A stretch of 64,000 nt of DNA from Oscillospiraceae bacterium (GCA_014799385.1 JAAVIC010000027.1:1-64000); one strand, 5' to 3'. Counted from the stretch's first letter, positions 1 to 8,849 are shown. Notes: generated from the letters alone by a model not told the origin. Numbers and translations: made by a program.

Positions 1-1
1 T

Positions 2-97
2 AAAGCCAAAACCGGCCGATTAGGCAAGCGCAAAATGATGTTCAAAGCCGCACTAAATCCGGACGTGCTTTTGAATATTTTGCTTTCTTATGCTTAA
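2..97 (+). CDS. C-terminal end of an unidentified protein (partial)
   Basis: An open frame enters from the left edge and runs 31 codons to a TAA. The visible tail is basic (several Lys and Arg) and ends in a short hydrophobic helix-like stretch, LLNILLSYA. Too little is present to name a family. It converges with the next minus-strand gene, whose stop lies three bases beyond. It could be a chance open frame, but lack of another gene here and the tight convergent spacing favour a real 3' end. Confidence 0.4.
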   Translation, partial: KAKTGRLGKRKMMFKAALNPDVLLNILLSYA

Positions 98-99
98 TT

Positions 100-648
100 T
101 TAAATGCTGTTGGTCTGGTCTACCATCCAAGCGATTCGCTTTTCCCGTCCGGCATCTGTTTTTGCGTCAAGATACGCTTTCGTATAGGTTTTCTTTACCG
201 ACATGGACATTGCTTGGAAATTTGTGTAGGCAGGCTCATAGCTTTCAAGCAGCGCGGAAAGTTGGGCAATCTGTTCCTCTGTGACTGCTGCAGGCTTCGG
301 AGCGTCCCACTGACCGTTTTCCTTGGCTTCCTCAATTTTCGTTCTGCCGAAATCCGTCATAAGTCCACGTTCTTCAAGGCTTTTTGCCAATGCCTTGTTT
401 TTCTCCGACCACTTGCTGTTTTTCCTCCGCACAGAAAAATATTTCTTATAAGTTTTATCGTCAATGCTTTGCATCTGTCCGTCAATCCAACCGAAGCAGA
501 GAGCCTCTTCAAGAGCCTCTCCCGCCTTTATTGTTTTTGGACCGCCGGACTTTCCAAATAAAATCCAAATGCCGTCATTTGACAAACAGTTTTCGGAAAG
601 CCATTTCCTGAACTCTTCCCTGTTGGCAAATTCCATTATATCGCTCAC
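100..648 (-). CDS. YdeI/OmpD-associated family protein
   Basis: A 182-residue protein resembling the YdeI/OmpD-associated family (sometimes called bacteriocin-protection proteins), whose biochemical role is not settled. Visible family features are the N-terminal FANREEFRKWL start, a central ALCFGWIDGQ segment followed by a YFSVRRKNSKWSEKN-type basic stretch, and a C-terminal helical region ending in R-x-x-R-I-AWM. A GTG start at 648 is preferred because GGAGG lies seven bases upstream and the GTG overlaps the TAG of the upstream TPR gene by one base (TAGTG), typical of translational coupling. An ATG at 636 is the alternative. It is the last gene of a two-gene minus-strand operon. Confidence 0.75.
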   Translation of the reverse strand: MSDIMEFANREEFRKWLSENCLSNDGIWILFGKSGGPKTIKAGEALEEALCFGWIDGQMQSIDDKTYKKYFSVRRKNSKWSEKNKALAKSLEERGLMTDFGRTKIEEAKENGQWDAPKPAAVTEEQIAQLSALLESYEPAYTNFQAMSMSVKKTYTKAYLDAKTDAGREKRIAWMVDQTNSI

Positions 649-2168
649 TATTCCCCCTCCCTGCCCATAAGCGACAACACCCGAACATCCGTACGGTAAC
701 TCTGATAGAACGCCCACGGAACGGTACTCTGCGCGGCAAAGAAATCAACGGTGGCGTCAAGCACTTCCCTAATATCCCACGCCAGGAAATCAAGATAACA
801 GTTGCCAAGCCCGGAAGCTCCGCCTATAAACACGCAGCTATCTCCCGCCTTATCCTCAATATAATTCTGAAGCTCCTTACGAAAATCAAGAATCTTTTTG
901 CCGCGTTTCGCGTTTTCATCGTCCTCAAAAACGTGTACCGGGAAAAAGATGAATCCCGCCGCCACACCGTCATTGTCGGCTTTGTTTATCATATAATGTT
1001 CATTGTCCATATACTCAATCATAAACAACGGAACAGAGGAACAGAAATAGAACACATCAAACCGCGACGGCGGATATTCGCCCTCGGTGAAGTCGTGCGG
1101 CTTCAATTCATATGCCGTAATGGTACCCAGAAAACTCTCCGCGCTGTCCCAGTCCTCGTTTTCACCAAAACGCTCTTTCATTATATCGCGAAGTTTAGTA
1201 AGCGGAACCGCGTCACCGCTGTTAAAAGGCTTGTCCGAAAGGTCAATGGAATCCACATATCTCATATTGACAATCTCGCCCAAAGCCATATCCAAAAGCA
1301 AATCAAAGCACCAAAACGCTTTTTTTCTGTCTTTGTCAAGCAGCTGAGACAGCTTTTCGCCATACCCAATAATTGTGCATTTTTTGTCTTGCTGTTCTAT
1401 TCTGACAGTGACATCGGAAAGCGAGATTTTCATTTCATCAAATGCAAGCTCAGAGTTCTTGTCGGATGGCTGCCGTCCGAGAATTATGTTCCAGTGCTCT
1501 TTGACGCTTTCGGGAGCATGCCTTTTGAACTCGTCAAAAAGATACAGCATATACTTATCCTCTTCGGGCGAGAGGATAAGGTCGTATTTTTCACCGTTAA
1601 AACCAACCTCAAAGCAGCAATCGGTGAATGTATACGACAAAAGCTCATGACAATACTCGGTTATTTCATCGCTGTCCGACTTTTCGGAAATCAGCTGCCG
1701 GAGCTTTTCCTCGCCTGCGGCAAATTTCTCCCATCCGTCTTCTACCCTTTGAGAGAAGTTTTTATCATAAACAGGCAGCGTCAGCTTATCAAGACACATC
1801 TCAATAAATTCCTTGGTATCCTCATCATCGGGTCTTTCGATAAGCGCAGTTTGGAATCGCTCCAACGCTGCTCCAAAGCGGTCAAGGTAGAAAAGCGCAT
1901 ATCCCATGCGATAGTTGAGAAGATGGTCGTTTTCGGGAAGTTGATCCTCTATGCTCTCCATAATCGAAACCGATTTTTTTAACAGCTCGTAATCTTTATT
2001 ATCGGGATTCTCAAACACCGCCAGATTATTGTAAGCCTTTGCAAGCTCACAAAGAACCACGGGTGTCTTTTCCCTATCGCTAAGGGATTCAATAAATTTC
2101 ACTATCTCGCGGAAGTTGTCCACTTCGTTTAACTCTTCAATCTTACTTAGGATTTCCTTCTCTTTCAT
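648..2168 (-). CDS. TPR-containing protein of unknown function
   Basis: A 506-residue soluble protein without signal peptide or membrane segments. The N-terminal third (about residues 1-125) is helical and has TPR-like repeats: ELAKAYNNLA, then YRMGYALFYLDRFGAALERFQTAL followed by RPDD. The C-terminal two thirds are acidic and aromatic-rich with no catalytic motif I recognise. Similar TPR-plus-unknown architectures occur in Clostridia as possible immunity or chaperone-like proteins, but that is only an inference. It is cotranscribed with the YdeI-like gene downstream and has its own promoter at 2217-2245. The SD before the ATG is AAGGCGG. Confidence 0.7.
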   Translation of the reverse strand: MKEKEILSKIEELNEVDNFREIVKFIESLSDREKTPVVLCELAKAYNNLAVFENPDNKDYELLKKSVSIMESIEDQLPENDHLLNYRMGYALFYLDRFGAALERFQTALIERPDDEDTKEFIEMCLDKLTLPVYDKNFSQRVEDGWEKFAAGEEKLRQLISEKSDSDEITEYCHELLSYTFTDCCFEVGFNGEKYDLILSPEEDKYMLYLFDEFKRHAPESVKEHWNIILGRQPSDKNSELAFDEMKISLSDVTVRIEQQDKKCTIIGYGEKLSQLLDKDRKKAFWCFDLLLDMALGEIVNMRYVDSIDLSDKPFNSGDAVPLTKLRDIMKERFGENEDWDSAESFLGTITAYELKPHDFTEGEYPPSRFDVFYFCSSVPLFMIEYMDNEHYMINKADNDGVAAGFIFFPVHVFEDDENAKRGKKILDFRKELQNYIEDKAGDSCVFIGGASGLGNCYLDFLAWDIREVLDATVDFFAAQSTVPWAFYQSYRTDVRVLSLMGREGE

Positions 2169-2216
2169 TTTGACCGCCTTTCTAAACGTAACTCCAACTT
2201 AATTGCCATCACTTTA

Positions 2217-2245
2217 ATTATAACACATCATCTCTAAAAAGTCAA
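2217..2245 (-). promoter_or_regulatory. Sigma-A promoter of the TPR gene
   Basis: On the minus strand TTGACT and TATAAT are separated by exactly 17 bases, about 50 bases upstream of the TPR gene start. Five of six -35 bases and all -10 bases match the housekeeping consensus. Confidence 0.7.
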
Positions 2246-2278
2246 CCGCAAACAAGCAAAACGGCACTAAGTTCATTG

Positions 2279-2764
2279 TTACATCTCCTTTTTGTAAGTT
2301 GGTTTTGCAATCATTCCGAAATCAAAAGTATTTTGATAGTCGAAACAGTGCCCATCACGTATTATTGTTGTGCTGAATTTCATCAGTGCTGACTTAATTA
2401 TGTCAATAATATCCTCTTGTTCACCTTCAAGCGATTTTGGCATAATGATTTCAGTGATGTTATATACGCTATGAAGTTTCATCGGATTGTCCTGAGTGGG
2501 TGTATCATATGTATCCATTGTACAATATAAAACCACTTTTTCCCCATTATATATTAAATTAAATTGCATTGGATGGGCTTCATTTTGGCCGCCGATTACA
2601 TATATAAAGTATATTTCCCGTTCGCGATCCACAACCCATTCTCTTCTCTCCGGCAGCCATTTGTAAATGTAGACTTTATCGCGCTCGTCTAACTCGTCCT
2701 TAATTTCAAAGGAATTATACAGTTCTTTGTCAGCCTCAGGGACAATCTCTTTAACAAATGCCAT
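2279..2764 (-). CDS. Hypothetical protein, 161 aa
   Basis: A small acidic soluble protein with alternating beta-strand-like stretches and no family that I recognise. It starts MAFVKEIVPEADKEL and contains an aromatic-rich middle (REIYFIYVIGG). A textbook GGAGGT lies seven bases before the ATG, and a consensus promoter sits at 2822-2850, so it is very likely a real single-gene transcript. It lies back to back with the rubrerythrin gene. No catalytic residues, signal peptide or membrane segments are apparent. Confidence 0.7.
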   Translation of the reverse strand: MAFVKEIVPEADKELYNSFEIKDELDERDKVYIYKWLPERREWVVDREREIYFIYVIGGQNEAHPMQFNLIYNGEKVVLYCTMDTYDTPTQDNPMKLHSVYNITEIIMPKSLEGEQEDIIDIIKSALMKFSTTIIRDGHCFDYQNTFDFGMIAKPTYKKEM

Positions 2765-2821
2765 TGCAAATACCTCCTATAATTCATCGAGCCGTGCAAA
2801 CGGCATACTTCTTACAACAAC

Positions 2822-2850
2822 ATTATACACCATCTTTTGCCAAAAATCAA
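2822..2850 (-). promoter_or_regulatory. Sigma-A promoter of the 161-aa hypothetical gene
   Basis: Minus-strand TTGATT and TATAAT with 17-base spacing, about 55 bases upstream of the ATG at 2764. Confidence 0.7.
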
Positions 2851-2909
2851 CCGCTAAATGAATAAATTCCCGAAATTGCCGCACAATAACCAAAAAGGAG
2901 GATTTTAAT

Positions 2910-3566
2910 ATGGCACAATTCAAATGTAAAGTATGCGGAGAGGTTTTCGAGGCTCCCAACCATGCGGAGGCAGTCTGCCCGGTGTGCGGAGTTACGGGCG
3001 CGGATATTGAGGAGATTGAAGGCGGCAACCAAAACAAATACGCGGGGACACAGACCGAACGCAATCTCGAAGCTGCGTTCGCTGGGGAATCGCAAGCGCG
3101 GAACAAATACACCTATTTTGCCGCGAAAGCCCGCCAAGACGGATTCGAGCAAATCGCGCAGATTTTTGAAACCACTGCCGACAACGAAAAAGAGCACGCT
3201 GAAATCTGGTTTCGAGAGCTTGGCGGAATCGGCGCAACCTCACAAAATCTGAAGTCCGCCGCCGAGGGTGAGAATTTCGAGTGGACGAATATGTACGAAA
3301 ACTTCGCGAAAACCGCCGATGAGGAGGGTTTTGCCGAGCTGGCAGCGAAATTCCGACTGGTCGCTGAAATCGAAAAGCACCACGAGGAGCGTTATCGCGC
3401 GCTTTTGAACAACGTGGAAATGCAGGAGGTTTTCAAAAAAAGCTCCGTCAAAGTGTGGGAGTGTCGGAATTGCGGGCATATCGTGGTAGGAACGGACGCT
3501 CCGCAAACCTGCCCCGTCTGCGGAAAGCCGCAGAGCTACTTCCAAATCTGCCCCGAAAATTACTGA
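2910..3566 (+). CDS. rbr: Rubrerythrin with rubredoxin-like domains at both ends
   Basis: A 218-residue cytoplasmic oxidative-stress protein that reduces hydrogen peroxide with a diiron centre. The order is an N-terminal rubredoxin-like knuckle pair (C6-x2-C9 and C23-x2-C26), a ferritin-like four-helix diiron domain (about residues 45-175, with [16 protein letters not shown] and [10 protein letters not shown] holding the usual Glu and His ligands), and a C-terminal rubredoxin domain (C-x2-C ... CPVC). Classical rubrerythrin has only the C-terminal domain and reverse rubrerythrin only the N-terminal one; this protein has both. The start is fixed by AAAGGAGG upstream. It appears monocistronic, ending at a strong hairpin terminator. 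Confidence 0.95.
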   Translation: MAQFKCKVCGEVFEAPNHAEAVCPVCGVTGADIEEIEGGNQNKYAGTQTERNLEAAFAGESQARNKYTYFAAKARQDGFEQIAQIFETTADNEKEHAEIWFRELGGIGATSQNLKSAAEGENFEWTNMYENFAKTADEEGFAELAAKFRLVAEIEKHHEERYRALLNNVEMQEVFKKSSVKVWECRNCGHIVVGTDAPQTCPVCGKPQSYFQICPENY

Positions 3567-3571
3567 AATCA

Positions 3572-3597
3572 AAAATCCGCCTATTCGGGCGGATTTT
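3572..3597. terminator. Bidirectional terminator between rbr and dprA
   Basis: A perfect 10-bp stem (AAAATCCGCC pairing with GGCGGATTTT) around a six-base loop, with A and T tracts on its two flanks. It can end rbr on the plus strand and dprA on the minus strand. Confidence 0.85.
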
Positions 3598-3598
3598 C

Positions 3599-4465
3599 CT
3601 ATTTATATCTGTTGTTTATAAAATCGACAATATCCTGAGGGGAAAGCACAAATTCAACGCCATCTTTGTGAAGTTCCATTTGACCGCGGTAACGGTCGCC
3701 GTAAATACAACTCGGAGGAATCGCAAACACCTCTCTCCCCTGCTCCGCAGCATGAGATACCGTATTAAGCGCGCCGCTCCTTGAAGATGCCTCAACCACC
3801 GTCACACATTCGCAAAGTCCGCTGATAATGCGGTTTCGCGTGGGGAAATAATCCCGCTGCGGCGGCTCATACGGCAAAAACTCGGAAATCACCGCTCCGC
3901 GAACCGCAATAGATTGCTTCAATCTTAATGAGTTGCTCGGATAGTCACACAAAATTCCGCAGCCAAGCACCGAGATAGTGATTCCGCCCGCATTTACAGC
4001 TCCCCAATGTGCGGCGCTGTCCACACCCCGTGCACAGCCGCTGACTACGGTAATTCCCTGTCGCGCCAACTCGTATCCGAAGTTATTTGCCACACGGCTC
4101 GAATAGTCGCTGCAATTACGCGCGCCGACAATCGCAGCCGAGTGAGGAGTATTCAGACTTTTCGGGTCTCCGTAAACGAACAGCACGGGCGGCGGGTCGA
4201 TGATGTGACGCAGCATTCCCGGGTAATCCTTGTCGGTATAGTTCAGAATTGTGATACGGTTATTGACGCAAAGCTCCCGAAGCTGTTCAATGTCGCAATC
4301 TCGGATATTCCGCGCACGGCGGACATATTGGTTATCCAAACGGTCGCTCGCAAGGAATCTTTCAAGGCTCTCCGAGGGATTGTCAATATCCACGCACTCC
4401 CAGAAGTGATAGCTCGAATACCCGAATGCCAACATCGCGCGCAGCCATTTCGCCGTATTATCCAC
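3599..4465 (-). CDS. dprA: DNA-processing protein DprA/Smf
   Basis: A 288-residue cytoplasmic protein of the DprA family, which loads RecA onto incoming single-stranded DNA during transformation. The Rossmann-like core is clear: VGARNCSDYS, SGCARGVDSAAH, the EFLP...FPTRNRIISGL block and SSRSGALNT. An N-terminal helical region of about 90 residues precedes it. The protein ends soon after the core and lacks the C-terminal winged-helix domain of many DprA proteins, so it is at the short end of the family. Start is a GTG with GGTGAT upstream. It has its own promoter at 4504-4532 and is divergent from pyrB. Confidence 0.93.
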   Translation of the reverse strand: MDNTAKWLRAMLAFGYSSYHFWECVDIDNPSESLERFLASDRLDNQYVRRARNIRDCDIEQLRELCVNNRITILNYTDKDYPGMLRHIIDPPPVLFVYGDPKSLNTPHSAAIVGARNCSDYSSRVANNFGYELARQGITVVSGCARGVDSAAHWGAVNAGGITISVLGCGILCDYPSNSLRLKQSIAVRGAVISEFLPYEPPQRDYFPTRNRIISGLCECVTVVEASSRSGALNTVSHAAEQGREVFAIPPSCIYGDRYRGQMELHKDGVEFVLSPQDIVDFINNRYK

Positions 4466-4503
4466 AATATCACCGCCGTTCCCATAATTTTTTCACCCTC
4501 TTC

Positions 4504-4532
4504 ATTTTATCATATTTTGTCAAGATTGTCAA
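4504..4532 (-). promoter_or_regulatory. Sigma-A promoter of dprA
   Basis: Minus-strand TTGACA and TAAAAT with a 17-base spacer, about 40 bases upstream of the dprA GTG start. Confidence 0.65.
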
Positions 4533-4560
4533 GAAATTTCACGTTTTTCGACAAAAAGCC

Positions 4561-4589
4561 TTGCAATTTTTTCAGAAAAGTGTTATAAT
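4561..4589 (+). promoter_or_regulatory. Sigma-A promoter of pyrB
   Basis: TTGCAA and a perfect TATAAT with a 17-base spacer. The predicted transcription start near 4596 lies after the first possible pyrB ATG (4593), so translation must start at the ATG at 4614, which has GAGGTGG five bases upstream. Confidence 0.75.
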
Positions 4590-4613
4590 TATATGGAATA
4601 CGAGGTGGAACAT

Positions 4614-5690
4614 ATGGACAATTTTAACAATCTGATTGATATGGACGATTATACCGTTTCACAGTGGAACGAGATAATCTCCCTAGCCGAGAAAATCAAG
4701 GCGAATCCTATGGAATATTCCGAAAAGTGCCGCGGAAAGATTATGGCAACACTGTTCTACGAGCCGTCTACGCGCACTCAGATGAGCTTCCAGGCGGCAA
4801 TGATAAGGCTTGGCGGCAACATCATCGGATTTGACAACCCGAACAACTCATCGGTTGCCAAGGGCGAGAGTCTGAAAGACACCGTAAAAATCGTAAGCTC
4901 ATACTCGGATATCCTGGTGATGCGGCACTCACAGGAAGGCTCTGCTAAGGCGGCTGCGCTTTGCGCGGACTGCCACATCATTAACGCGGGCGACGGCGGA
5001 CACCTCCACCCCACCCAAACACTCACCGACCTGTTGACGCTGAAAACCGAGCTTGGGCGGCTGGACAACCTTACCGTGGGGTTGTGCGGCGACCTTAAAT
5101 ACGGGCGGACAACCCACTCGCTTGTCAAGGCGTTGTCGAGCTTTCCAAACAATCGGTTTGTACTGATTTCCACACCGAGTCTGGCACTGCCAAGCTACAT
5201 AAAGGACGTAATCCGCGCGCACGGTTCCAACTTCACCGAAGTGGATACGATAGACGAAACAATTAAAGACCTTGATATGCTCTATATGACGCGGATTCAA
5301 CGAGAACGCTTCGCAAGCTCGGAGGAATATGAACGTCAAAAGGACGTGTACTGTCTTACCAAGGCAAAAATGCAGTACGCGCGACCCGATATGATTGTAA
5401 TGCACCCGCTGCCGCGCGTGAATGAAATTGAGGTTGCTGTGGACGATGACCCTCGCGCCGCGTATTTTCGTCAAGCTAACAACGGAATGTATGTGCGAAT
5501 GGCACTGATTTTGTTCACCTTAACCGAAAAGCCGAAGATTCGTCCGTTACTTATAGGAGAAATTCACAACAACGTATGCTGCACGAATCCCAAATGTGTC
5601 ACACAGACTGAAAAATACCTGCCACACAGCTTCATCAACCGCGGAGATATTCTAATTTGCGAATATTGCGATGAACGCATATTACTATAA
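4614..5690 (+). CDS. pyrB: Aspartate carbamoyltransferase with fused PyrI-type zinc domain
   Basis: A 358-residue catalytic subunit that condenses carbamoyl phosphate and aspartate in pyrimidine synthesis. FYEPSTRTQMSF is the carbamoyl-phosphate site, SVAKGESLKDT holds the active-site lysine loop, and MRHSQEG, HPTQTLTDL and MHPLPRVNEI follow in family order. After the normal PyrB end (about residue 310) comes a 45-residue extension with C-x4-C and C-x2-C pairs (CTNPKC ... CEYC) that matches the zinc domain of the regulatory chain PyrI. The allosteric nucleotide-binding half of PyrI is absent. The gene stands alone between its own promoter and a terminator. The N-terminal part is certain; assignment of the tail is by motif. 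Confidence 0.95.
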   Translation: MDNFNNLIDMDDYTVSQWNEIISLAEKIKANPMEYSEKCRGKIMATLFYEPSTRTQMSFQAAMIRLGGNIIGFDNPNNSSVAKGESLKDTVKIVSSYSDILVMRHSQEGSAKAAALCADCHIINAGDGGHLHPTQTLTDLLTLKTELGRLDNLTVGLCGDLKYGRTTHSLVKALSSFPNNRFVLISTPSLALPSYIKDVIRAHGSNFTEVDTIDETIKDLDMLYMTRIQRERFASSEEYERQKDVYCLTKAKMQYARPDMIVMHPLPRVNEIEVAVDDDPRAAYFRQANNGMYVRMALILFTLTEKPKIRPLLIGEIHNNVCCTNPKCVTQTEKYLPHSFINRGDILICEYCDERILL

Positions 5691-5693
5691 ACC

Positions 5694-5723
5694 AAAATGC
5701 CGAGTAATACACTCGGCATTTTG
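5694..5723 (+). terminator. Terminator after pyrB
   Basis: A 10-bp stem built on AATGCCGAGT and ACTCGGCATT with a five-base loop, followed by TTG and A/T-rich sequence, three bases after the pyrB stop. Confidence 0.85.
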
Positions 5724-5801
5724 TATTTCCTGAGATTTTCTCATCAGATATTCCCGTCCTTTTTTATGTAATTGATGTCACCATGCTCAAAGCAAATCGA
5801 G

Positions 5802-5830
5802 TTGACAACTTGAAAAAAATGGTGTATAAT
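5802..5830 (+). promoter_or_regulatory. Consensus sigma-A promoter of the sulfatase gene
   Basis: Perfect TTGACA and perfect TATAAT with a 17-base spacer, 45 bases upstream of the sulfatase ATG. All twelve consensus bases match. Confidence 0.85.
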
Positions 5831-5875
5831 ATATTTGTCTGCAAAATTACATATCAACATTTCGGAGGAAATATT

Positions 5876-7548
5876 ATGAGCACTAAACCCCAATCGTTCA
5901 AGGATTCATTAAAGGAGCTTGCTCCTGCGTATGTAGTATCGTTTGTTCTTTGCTATATGCTGTTTTTCTTTGAACCGCTCAACACATATGCATCCAATAT
6001 GCTTAATTTCAACTATGACTTAAAAATCTATTTTTTCCTATTCTGGGATTATTTGGAATATTTTTCATCGGTCTTTCGGCAATTTTTTCTGTGGTTTATT
6101 TTATATGTAGAAAATTCAAGAAAATGATGCCGTATAAAATCCTTACCGTTATATTTTTTTTCCTTTTCTTTCCTCTATATATTCAGAATACGTTTCTAAA
6201 TTCTGAGCTTCCGATTCTTGATGGAAGCCCTATTATCTGGGGTGATTATGTTCATTTTGATTTATATTGGCTATTGTTTACGGTTTGCTTGGGAGCGATT
6301 TTTATATACTGTATCATCAAATTCGGCATAGATAAAATCTTGAAATACTCCTCATTAATAACCTTGGCAGTTTTCGTAATGCTTACAGCCGGGATGGTTG
6401 CAACAATATTGGAAAATGGCGCGCTTAAATCTAAAAACAATATCATTATCACCAACGAAAATTTCAATACAATGTCCTCCGAAAAGAACTTTGTGATATT
6501 TGTTGTTGATACGGTTTCCGCTGGAGCTTTTGATGAAGTCCTTTACGAGAGTCAAAAATACGCGGATATTTTTGACGATTTCACATTTTACACTGATGTA
6601 ATGTCTGTTTACCCTTACACCATATATTCTATTCCGCTTATTTTAACGGGACAAACTTCAAAAGCCGAATCATCATATGAAAATTTTTGCACAAACGCGT
6701 ACAATAACTCCCCTCTATTTTCCACACTGGACGAAAAGGATTACGATATAAATCTGTATGAGGAAAATCTTTATTGGATGGGTGAAAGAAATTTCGATAT
6801 ACTAAACGGAGATTCTATTTATGAATATGATGTCAAATTTGGTGGCTTTTCAAATCAATTACGGTATTTATGGTTTAAGTTTGTTCCTTATACATTAAAA
6901 CGGTTTTCGAACATCGAGAGTGTCGATTTTAAGTTCGGCGCAATCATAAGAAGCGATGCTTTCAGTTGGAAAAACGATTACTTCTATAAAATGGTAATAG
7001 AAAATCCCGAAATTGAAAAGCAGCAGAGAAACACCTTTCAGTTTATTCACACCGAAGGTGCGCACATGCCGTTTATTTATGATGAGAATGTAAACAAAGT
7101 CGAGGGCGGAACATCATATAACGAATCAATTAAAGCCACAATAACAACCATCAAGGCATATATCGACCGTCTGAAAACCAACGGACTTTACGACAATACG
7201 ACTATCATCATTATAGCAGATCACGGGAATACCGATACCGGTGATGAACAAGATATTGATTTGCTCTCACGACTTAATCCCATTCTGCTTATCAAGGGTG
7301 TAAATGAAAAGCACGAGCTTATCCGCAGCGATTTGCCGCTTATTCAAACAGACCTTATGGACGCTTATCAGCAGCTTCTTGATGGAAAGCAAAGCACTGA
7401 CCTGTTTACGGATATTGAAAAATCGCGTACACGAACGGTATTGACACACATTAACGAATATACCTTTACAGAATATACAACCGATGGAAAAGCCAGAGAA
7501 TATGACAAATTTAAGCCTACAGGGAATGTTTACGAGAATCCGCAATAA
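5876..7548 (+). pseudogene. Membrane sulfatase/phosphoglycerol transferase-like gene, interrupted by a -1 frameshift
   Basis: Two overlapping frames together encode one 557-residue membrane protein of the alkaline phosphatase/sulfatase superfamily. The first frame starts at ATG 5876 (GGAGG upstream) and gives the N-terminus and first membrane helix. At a run of six T (6031-6036) the coding sense passes to the -1 frame, which continues with hydrophobic helices and then an extracellular catalytic domain: VVDTVSAG with the likely Thr nucleophile, IHTEGAHMPF, and IIIIADHGNTDTG with metal ligands. The junction reads T TTT TTC in the first frame, a slippery heptamer. It may be a disrupted gene, a phase-variable or programmed-shift gene, or a one-base sequencing loss. 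Substrate is unknown; LTA synthase-like enzymes are relatives. Confidence 0.75.
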
Positions 7549-7594
7549 CCGCTAAAAATATTGCGTTCCGGTTAATTAAAAAAGGAGTTCAATT

Positions 7595-8014
7595 ATGATA
7601 AGATATGCCTCAAATTCGGATTTAGACACGCTCACTGCTTTGGATAAGCATGTTTCCGCGAGTGAGCTTGAACATTGTATAAACCTCCGCCGTGTTATTA
7701 TAGACGAGGAGGACGGCAAACTCGTTGGCTGGCTGCGTTTCGGGTTGTTCTGGGACAATACGCCGTTTATGAATATGCTGTTTATAGTCGATAGAGAACG
7801 CGGCAAGGGTTACGGTACTGCACTGTGTAATTTCTGGGAAAGCGAAATGAAAACTCAAGGTTATGACACGGTATTGACCTCTACCCTTTCAAACGAATCG
7901 GCGCAGCACTTCTACCGCAAGCGCGGATATAAGGACTGCGGTTCGCTGATATTGCCGAACGAGCCGTTGGAAATTATACTGATGAAAGGGCTTGGCTGTG
8001 CGGATTTCGTTTGA
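7595..8014 (+). CDS. GNAT family N-acetyltransferase
   Basis: A 139-residue acetyl-CoA-dependent acetyltransferase. The acetyl-CoA pyrophosphate loop is visible as DRERGKGYGTAL (R-x-x-G-x-G pattern, about residues 68-79), preceded by the LFIV strand and followed by NESAQHFYRKRGY, the usual GNAT motif B. Substrate cannot be told. AAAGGAG precedes the ATG. It overlaps the next gene by 17 bases, so the two are cotranscribed. Confidence 0.85.
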   Translation: MIRYASNSDLDTLTALDKHVSASELEHCINLRRVIIDEEDGKLVGWLRFGLFWDNTPFMNMLFIVDRERGKGYGTALCNFWESEMKTQGYDTVLTSTLSNESAQHFYRKRGYKDCGSLILPNEPLEIILMKGLGCADFV

Positions 8015-8468
8015 CTTGGACGACACGCTGTTCGTAAACCCCGATAAATTTGCTGTTGAAAAGCCACTGTGGTTTCCGCTGAACAAGCTCTTCAAGGAGC
8101 GGCTGCGGCTTGGCACGATTGATTTGTTCAAAAAGCTGTCCGAAAAAGGTATCGAAGTGTGGATTTACACCACCTCGTTCCGCTCGGAATGGTATATCCG
8201 CAGGCTGTTCCGATGTTACGGAATCCGCCTTGACGGTGTTGTGAACGGAAAACGTCACACCGCCGAGGTTCAGAACGGCAAGCACGAACCAATGCCGTCC
8301 AAATACCCGTCAAAATACAAAATCGACTTGCATATTGACGATGACATTTCCGTAAAGCAAAACGGTGACACATACGGATTCCGCGTGATGATAATCGGCG
8401 AGAACGACCCCGACTGGACAAAGAAGATAATCAAACACGTTGAGCAAATCGCACAATCAAATTTATGA
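7998..8468 (+). CDS. HAD superfamily hydrolase
   Basis: A 156-residue haloacid dehalogenase-fold protein. Motif I is FDLDDTLF near the N-terminus (nucleophile and acid Asp), motif II is the TTS after VWIY, a Lys lies in the middle, and HIDDDIS is motif III/IV. A GTG at 7998 is preferred because AAAGGG is seven bases upstream; a TTG at 7992 is too close to it. It overlaps the GNAT gene upstream and converges with the TauE/SafE pair, overlapping the last of them by six bases. The substrate is unknown; a small-molecule phosphatase is the likely class. Confidence 0.8.
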   Translation: MRISFDLDDTLFVNPDKFAVEKPLWFPLNKLFKERLRLGTIDLFKKLSEKGIEVWIYTTSFRSEWYIRRLFRCYGIRLDGVVNGKRHTAEVQNGKHEPMPSKYPSKYKIDLHIDDDISVKQNGDTYGFRVMIIGENDPDWTKKIIKHVEQIAQSNL

Positions 8469-8849
8469 TTTCCCGCGCTGCACCTTGTCTGTGTTCTTTT
8501 CGGGATTCCGCGAGAACAGCTCCTTTAGACCGAATATCAGCAGAAACACCGCGAACAGCTTCCGCAAGAGGCTGTTGTCGATCCACATCGCGCCGAATGT
8601 TCCGATTACTGCTCCTAAAATCCCGCCGAGGGCGAGCTTTTTCACAAGTGTTTTGTTCACCAATCCATTTTTGATGTGTATTATTAATGAGATAAACGCA
8701 ATCGGCAAAAAGAACAGCAGATTGATCCCCTGAGCGGCTTTCTGCTCTACCTCAGCGAATACCGTCAGCCATACCACCAGAATAAATCCGCCGCCCAAGC
8801 CCATTGACGCGATAACACCCGTCAGAAACCCCACAACCGCCTCAATCAT
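8463..8849 (-). CDS. Half-size TauE/SafE (TSUP) membrane protein B
   Basis: A 128-residue membrane protein with about four hydrophobic helices. It starts MIEAVVGFLTGVIASMGLGGGF, the glycine-rich first helix repeated in each half of TauE/SafE anion exporters. Full-length TSUP transporters are about 250 residues with two such halves; here each half is a separate gene. Its ATG overlaps the TGA of the partner gene (ATGA, 8846-8849), so the two are translationally coupled and probably form a heterodimeric exporter for sulfite or organic sulfonates. The substrate is inferred from the family only. The C-terminus is basic and cytoplasmic. Confidence 0.8.
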   Translation of the reverse strand: MIEAVVGFLTGVIASMGLGGGFILVVWLTVFAEVEQKAAQGINLLFFLPIAFISLIIHIKNGLVNKTLVKKLALGGILGAVIGTFGAMWIDNSLLRKLFAVFLLIFGLKELFSRNPEKNTDKVQRGKS

